A stretch of DNA of 64,000 nucleotides. It comes from Moniliophthora roreri (lineage: Eukaryota; Basidiomycota; Agaricomycetes; Agaricales; Marasmiaceae). The position numbers and the translations under genes were made by a program. Of this stretch, positions 58,166-64,000 are shown piece by piece; within the stretch, counting starts at the first letter, position 1; every line of letters starts with the position of its first letter. The notes under the pieces are model-generated. The model was not told where the DNA came from and made no database searches. It worked only from the letters and a program-made list of their open reading frames with translations. The stretch spans positions 558,001 to 622,000 of the forward strand of contig LATX02000180.1 of the NCBI GenBank assembly GCA_001466705.2, read 5' to 3'.

Positions 58166-60794
58166 ATGTCTTTCAAGCCAGTTGGAATATACCCCGCCAA
58201 TCCGACTACGGACAGGGGAGTTTCCACCAAACTCAGCGCAAGCAAAGATAGGATTGTCTATACAAATGGTAAATCTGTAATTGTGAGTAAAGAAGAGTGT
58301 CTTGAGTAGACTTGCCAAGTCTGATTGAGCGACTTGCAGATACGCGACCTGAATGTCAGTACCCTTCCTGCTTCCCCGAGCTGCCCTGACTGGGATGTAG
58401 AACCCCTCAGCGTCAATTGCATACGCTGGACATGTCCAGAATGCCACCGTGGCACGTATCTCTCCATCAGGATACTACTGCGCTTCCGCAGATGCTGGAG
58501 GGACTGGTACGTTCTTTTTCAGGACATGGTACAGACAATTTTCGATTTTCCGCAGTCAGGGTTTGGGATACCGTCGGAGAAGATCAGACGTTGAAGGGCG
58601 AGTATAAAGTCATATCAGGTCGGATGTATGTTCTTTATCATCTCGTTTGTTCCCGTATCTGACTCCATCATGGTAGTAACGACTTGGAGTGGGATGGCGA
58701 GAGTAAAAGGATTCTAGCAGTTGGAGATGGGAAGGAGAAGTATGTTCAGTGCGCTATGTATCAAAAACATGATGGGCTCATACGGGGGTGTTCAGATTCG
58801 GCCATGCGTTTATGATGGACTCGGGCTCTTCCACAGGAGAAATCAGCGGTCACTCCAAGGTCTGCCTGTCCCTCAAAATGTATTCCTACACACTCTTAAA
58901 CATGACATATTCATCCAGGCTATCAACGCTGTTTCTATCCGCCACCAAAGGCCATTCCGTGCTGCGACTGCTGCTGACGATGCCCTCATCATATTTCATC
59001 AAGGTAAAAACCACGACGTTTTCCCTCAACCAGATGTCGCTGAGAAGACCATCAGGTGTACCTTACAAGTATGACAAGGCACGCTTTCTATCACCTCACT
59101 TTCCTTGGCTACTAATTGGACATCTGTAGACCATCAAAACACACACCAAGTTCGTACAAGACGTTCGATATGCACCATCTGGCGACCTATTCGCTAGTGT
59201 AGGTTCCGACTACAAGTTTTTCGTGTACGATGGAAAGAACGGTGACACTGTCGCTGAAATCACCGATAGCCCACATAAAGGCAGTGTGGTGAGCCCTTCT
59301 TCTAAGCTAATACCTCTTATGATGTACTGAGGAAAGAGTAGATGGCAGTTTCGTGGAGCTCTGATTCCAGATCGCTAGTCACTTCCTCGGCTGACTGTAC
59401 TGTCAAACTTTGTAGGAACATCTATATCTCAATCCTCACTCCTGTTAACCTATGACTAGGGGATATCGAGACAAGAAAAGCGGTTCAGACATGGACGGTA
59501 GGATCTGGAGTCAACCACCAACAAGTAGGAAACGTGTGGAATGGCGAGAAGGACATTGTTTCTTTGTCTCTTGGTGGAGACCTTAATGTCTTCGATCATC
59601 GAATGGCGGATCAACCTTCACGTGTCATCAATGTACGTCCTTTTCTGCTTCATTCCCACTCGTTCATTAAAGACAATGGGTCGTAGGCACCGCAAAAATC
59701 GATAACCGCTATTGCACCCTTAGGCTCAGATGCAAAGACGTTCATCGCGGGCTCTGCAGATGGTCGCGTGCTCTCCTTCGATACCATCTCTGGTGGCAAG
59801 GCTACCCATATACAAGGACAAGGGCACACCGGCTATGTCACTGGGCTCGCTTCTGGCAAAGACAAAGTCTACTCCTCAGGTTTTGATGACCGCATTAGAG
59901 AAATTGATATTACCAGCAGTAATGCCGGGTTCACGTCAGTTTCTTATCCATCTGCAGGGAGTATGTATTATTCTGATTCTTTTCGACAGGCAAGCCTCAT
60001 TTGCTACGGCTTCCCAACCCAAGTCTCTGGCCATCGCAACAGATGATTCCGTGGTCATTGCGGAAATTAACGGCGTCGAAGTCATACGATCAAACCAAAA
60101 GGTGTTTAATCTTCAGACGAAGTTCACGCCAAGTGCGGTGGCTACCTCGAAATCAGAATTGGTTGTAGCGATTGGTGGAGAGGTGTGTCCCGTGATTAGG
60201 CACTGCGCTTAGGGTCTGATGACTTCGATGATAGGACCAGAAAACTCGTTTGTACGACTGGGACGGAAGTGTTCTGAAGGAAAAGACTGTTCTTGAAGGA
60301 AACAAAGCAGTTGTTAGTGCTCTAGCATTTTCACCGGACGGAAAGTTACTAGCCGCTGGAGATGTGAGTTTGATTCCGGCTCCATCGGTCTACCCTGAAT
60401 AACAGATGCATTCTGCAGTCTAGTGGCAGGATATGCTTGTTTGACGTTAAGGAGACCAAGGTGAGAGTTTCCATAATCACAATCCAGATACTCCTTTGGT
60501 TCTGACTCCCACACCCGGTAGCTCATCACATCCAGGTGGTCTTTCCATACCGCCAGAATTAACTCTCTTGCGTGGACACCCGACTCGAAACACTGCGCCT
60601 CTGGGTCTTTGGATACACATGTGTATATTTGGAGTGTCGCGAAGCCGTTGAAGAACATTGCATTGAAAAATGTTGGCCCTGGGGGTGTCAATGCTGTCCT
60701 CTGGATAGACGCTGATGGTGCGAAAGGAGAGCTAGCCTCGGCGGGTTTCGATGCGTGTGTGAAGGTTTGGGAGGTCACGTTCCATCCGGCTTGA
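58166..60794 (+). CDS. AIP1: actin-interacting protein 1 (AIP1/WDR1), WD-repeat protein
   Basis: The start MSFKPVGIYPANPTTDRG at 58166 was found by extending the conserved frame upstream from KLSASKDRIVYTNGKSVI. Then come IRDLNNPSASIAYAGH, ATVARISPSGYYCASADA, VRVWDTVGED, FGHAFMMDSGSSTGEISGHS, AVSIRHQRPFRAATAADDAL, HTKFVQDVRYAPSGDLFASV and KFFVYDGKNGDTVAEI. Further WD blades follow to LDTHVYIWSV and DACVKVWEVTFHPA. Roughly a dozen or more small exons. The order of blades and the YAPSG/SDYKFFVYD motifs are those of AIP1, which works with cofilin to disassemble actin filaments at septa, endocytic patches and hyphal tips. No break was seen, but not all junctions were checked for phase. Confidence 0.9.
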
Positions 60795-61757
60795 TAGGGA
60801 CAAAGACAAGGAATTCAAGGGAGCATTCTGTTCAAATGTACAGTAAATTGGAGTAGGGGGAGCAAACGAGATATGTGGCCAAGTTGGCAGTAGCGCCGAC
60901 GTGTTCTTTCTAGCACCATAGGGGCTGCGGCGTCCCCGTCGATATCCGTCTTCCGACGATCTGCCAACCTTCTATATAGCCCTGAAATTCCTTGCTGCAT
61001 AGTTGACTGATAAAATCTGTATATGCTCCGGATTTCGTCAAGTGATGGTCATGACCTGTGACAGGAAGACGCGGAGAGGCAATTATATGTTCAGGTCCCA
61101 GGGTCAAAGTCTACCACCGGAGCTTTTCCCGTTCCGATTCGAGAGTGCTACTAATGGCTACCTTTCGACAGCCATTATTCGGGCTCTACGCATTTCATCA
61201 GACGGGCAGAACGAGATGCGCCACCAGGGGAGCCAAAATCCTCCATCGCGCTATGAGTACTACAGACCCGTTCGAGGAAACTTGAAAGATGTAGGATAGG
61301 ATACAGATCCGTAAAAATATTGCTGCGCCTGACACTGACATGATGAACGATGAGAAGAAGGGGTCACTGCTTGGTTAATACTCATTCAACACCGAACTAT
61401 AGTCATGACTTTCGATGTGTACTCGGGAAATCGAGTGGGTCGTTAGGATGCGTCTGCTTTCCGCGACAGAGAAGTATCGGTACACAAGAGTTGCCGACTC
61501 TGACAATTCGTTCCTGGCGTTTGACCTGTACGAATCCACGCAAAACTCAGTCGATGCCGTTGGCAGCGTGTCTTCTGGATCATACGCCCTGAATCGTGCA
61601 GCAGTATTAGTCGGCGAACTCACCTGTATAACGTTCCACAGCAGGGAACAGAACCCCTTTCATGAGAAGTATAAAAGCGATAGACCTATAGGTATGTTCT
61701 TCAGCTCCAGCTTCAACATCTGCTCTTCAATCGCACAAACTCTAATCCCAAGTCATT
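60795..61757. other. intergenic between AIP1 and the HsbA-like gene
   Basis: Short frames at 61003-61299 and 61415-61700 have no recognisable motif. The right end is the promoter of the HsbA-like gene, with a TATA box at 61670. Confidence 0.45.
61670..61677 (+). promoter_or_regulatory. TATA box of the HsbA-like gene
   Basis: TATAAAAG lies 81-88 bases upstream of the ATG at 61758, followed by a CT-rich start region. This arrangement is typical of strongly expressed fungal secreted-protein genes. Confidence 0.65.
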
Positions 61758-62482
61758 ATGGTTCGCATCTTCAAGAGCCTTTTCGTCATTGCTTCGTTTG
61801 TGGTCGCCACCATCGGCGCACCGACGGCAGCTCAGAAGACGGGCATCGACGTTGGAAACGAACTCGAGAATATCAACGCCGGACTCATGTCCCCGTTGGC
61901 GTACAGCATTGATCACTTGCCGACAGACCCCACCCAAGTGACCCACTCACAAACGGATGTAAGTAGCTCTTACTTACCCCGGAGAGCATTGGATTAATGG
62001 GTTCCATAGGACATCAGCAAAAAACTAACTACACTCGCCAGTGTGCTAGTTAACATTGACAAAGACGTTCTCGCTGTGAGTAGAGACAAGGTACTGAGCA
62101 GTGGATTTGACTCACAAAATACGCAGGTTGGTACATTCACTGAGGACGACGGGAAATATGTCATAGCAGAGCTCGCACAAGTCCAGTTTAAGCTGAATCT
62201 CTGCCTCGACAATCTCGCCGCGAAAGCGAGCTCTACATTTAGCACTGATGCGGCTTGTAAGAGCAACGTCGGTCAACAGCTCAAGGGACTTTATGGCGCA
62301 TATGACACCATCAGTTCGCATATCTTCAATGCTTCTCCTGTACGTCACCCTCCGTATCCCGAAGACATGTATGCTGAATCAAAAGTTTGTAGACTGAGCA
62401 ACTCAAAGCGAGGGCTCAAAGCTTGGCCGACGACGGTAAAGGGCACTTCCAGCAAGCTGTGAGTGCATACGGAGTGAACTGA
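61758..62482 (+). CDS. HsbA-like secreted protein (hydrophobic surface binding family)
   Basis: Three exons, 61758-61958, 62010-62339 and 62393-62482, join in phase 0 to 206 residues. The signal peptide is MVRIFKSLFVIASFVVATIG. The mature part is all-helical with few cysteines: DISKKLTTLASVLVNIDKDV, YVIAELAQVQFKLNLCLDNL, QLKGLYGAYDTISSHIF and a final helix EQLKARAQSLADDGKGHFQQ. Size, helical repeats and secretion fit the HsbA / cell-wall galactomannoprotein family, whose founder binds hydrophobic surfaces and recruits hydrolases. The family call rests on layout more than on a diagnostic motif. Confidence 0.65.
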
Positions 62483-64000
62483 AGGTACTAGGTCACCTAC
62501 TACCGAGTGCGGAAATGAGCGACATCTATCCTCAATTTTTTTGCGGCTTCATTCTTGTTTTGTATCTTGTTGGGAACGCAGAAATGCACTACCTTTATTT
62601 TGATGTAATTTGATGAATCTTGAATCCTTTGTGGAACGAACGTCTCCCGTCCTGCATTGTAAATAGCAGTGGCAAAGAATGGCGTCGGCATTTTCCTGTG
62701 GTTCGCGCACATTGGCAACACAGTCTTCTCTCTTGGGCGAACTGACACCTACTGACATGCAGAGAGAGTAGAGCAGCCTGCTTCAGGACATCACGCTCAG
62801 TAACACCAAATATGAGGAGGATAACCAGTATCTTTGCTAATCGATTCTATCCTCGCAGATGACGAAACTGGAACCTCAATTGCCGATGAATGATCTTGCA
62901 GAGGGTCGGCCCCGCCTTTTGGAGAACGCTCGCCAGTTCCACAATCAAAAAGCTGATATTTTCGGATAGTCACCAGTACTGTTGACGTTACAAGTAAGCG
63001 ACCCAAACTTCGATGGGAACGTACGAACTCTGTGGTGTTCAAAATAGTCAGGAATGTCCGTAATGCTAAAGAGCGACATACCTCGGGGAGTACCCTCAGC
63101 TTTCGTTTCACGCGTCAAGCGCTCCAGCTTGTCCAGAGTATCCGGCAACGAATATACATGAGAGCACGTTTGAAGAACGACCAAAGTTCGGACAATGTTA
63201 CGAGTCATTGTGGAAGGGAAAGCCGAGGGGAGGTAATATCACGTAGCAATTGTCGATTTTGCACAACAAGGTTCGGCTGAGGGCCTAGAGTGTATACATA
63301 TCAGTACACAGGGCTGATATACACCGCGAAGAGGTTTCTAAATGCACGTGTGTCGTTGTAATAGGCGGAGAAACAACTCATCTCCCCTTGGCAAACACGA
63401 TCCAAGGAAATCCTGACGATGAGTGATTCTGGGGAGAAAGCTCCCTGTCTCCTCGTCCTAAACTCCCTTTTGTAAGGGTAGCAAATTTCAATAATGATGG
63501 TAGTGAGATGAAAACGCAGACGTACCCAAGGTGCCTTGGGAATCCGAAACTTCTACTCATGATTCTCATATAGGCGGGGGATGCCCATGAGAAGCTGTAG
63601 TTCTTCCACCTCGATCTCCTTGGTTAATATTACGCAACCTTGATCCCCTGCCCGATCTCCAGCTCGAAGCATCCTGCAATATGCAGACATCTTTTCCTTC
63701 CGGGAGAACCAACGGATAGGTATACAGTACTCCCCGCCCGATATAACTTCGTTGGCTCATAGACATGGAAGTGTTGATGATCACGTCGAACCTTAGGTGA
63801 ACATCAGATCGTTTGGGGACCTCTTCAAGCGTACCGGGCCTCGGAGACATAGTTTCCTGTATTTTCAGGGAAGAATTGTGGATACGGACGTGGCATAGGC
63901 TTGCCTAACTTGTGCGAAAAAAGTCGTCAATGTGACATCAACCGGAACGTACCTAGGCAATATGAAACTAGGCAGAAATTGCGGCGTTCCCAATGCCAAT
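62483..64000. other. right-edge stretch, no gene assigned
   Basis: Minus-strand frames at 63566-63850 (HLRFDVIINTSMSMSQRSYI, then YPLVLPEGKDVCILQD) and 62945-63208 look protein-like and could be exons of one gene reading left. I recognise no family and could not join them in phase. The window ends here, so any gene may be cut. Confidence 0.35.

Overview
The window looks like nuclear DNA of a filamentous basidiomycete, most likely an Agaricomycete. Genes are dense on both strands and cut by many short introns (about 45-65 bp, GTRNGT...CTNAC/CTAAT...YAG). The gene families fit this: basidiomycete-type F-box proteins, a Zn2Cys6 regulator, GH3 beta-xylosidase, HsbA-like secreted protein, Crinkler-like NTPase and DAL5-type MFS permeases. 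I see no rRNA, CRISPR array or bacterial feature. The organism assignment is inference.

Layout. (1) 0.5-2.6 kb: membrane-anchored protein with a pepsin-like fold that seems to lack the catalytic Asp motifs. (2) 2.9-11.8 kb: a rearranged block with two F-box copies (the first carrying an assembly gap), a broken mitoribosomal mL59 copy, a truncated MFS gene, a run of gene relics (GH3-locus piece, TENA/THI-4 piece, CLC chloride-channel piece) and a multi-exon gene of a family I know only as uncharacterised. (3) 14.1-16.6 kb: complete GH3 beta-xylosidase. (4) 17.2-22.9 kb: unrecognised low-complexity protein and a Sec2-type Rab exchange factor, separated by an odd array of TTGTCCAAAC phrases. (5) 23.0-28.5 kb: Zn2Cys6 transcription factor flanked by two membrane GNAT acetyltransferases. 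(6) 28.9-33.2 kb: TatD relic, decayed Crinkler-like gene, intact TatD nuclease. (7) 33.6-39.2 kb: GFAT (chitin precursor synthesis) and phosphopantothenate-cysteine ligase (CoA synthesis). (8) 39.4-42.3 kb: two paralogous secreted, probably GPI-anchored proteins. (9) 42.3-47.8 kb: second, inverted arm of the duplicated block (mL59, F-box, truncated copy of the uncharacterised gene, intact TENA/THI-4). (10) 47.8-62.5 kb: Yra1/ALY mRNA export factor, two tandem MFS permeases with a shared promoter element, actin-interacting protein 1, and an HsbA-like secreted protein.

Housekeeping genes (GFAT, PPCS, TatD, Yra1, AIP1, Sec2) sit in well-kept stretches. The accessory stretches (3-14 kb, 28.5-31.7 kb, 42-47 kb) hold duplicated, truncated and fused-by-juxtaposition sequence. 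The main structural story is a pair of inverted arms about 35 kb apart that share F-box, mL59, the uncharacterised gene and TENA sequence, but in different order and states of decay. All family calls come from reading translated motifs; no database search was possible. Intron boundaries quoted to the base were checked for phase; the others are approximate.
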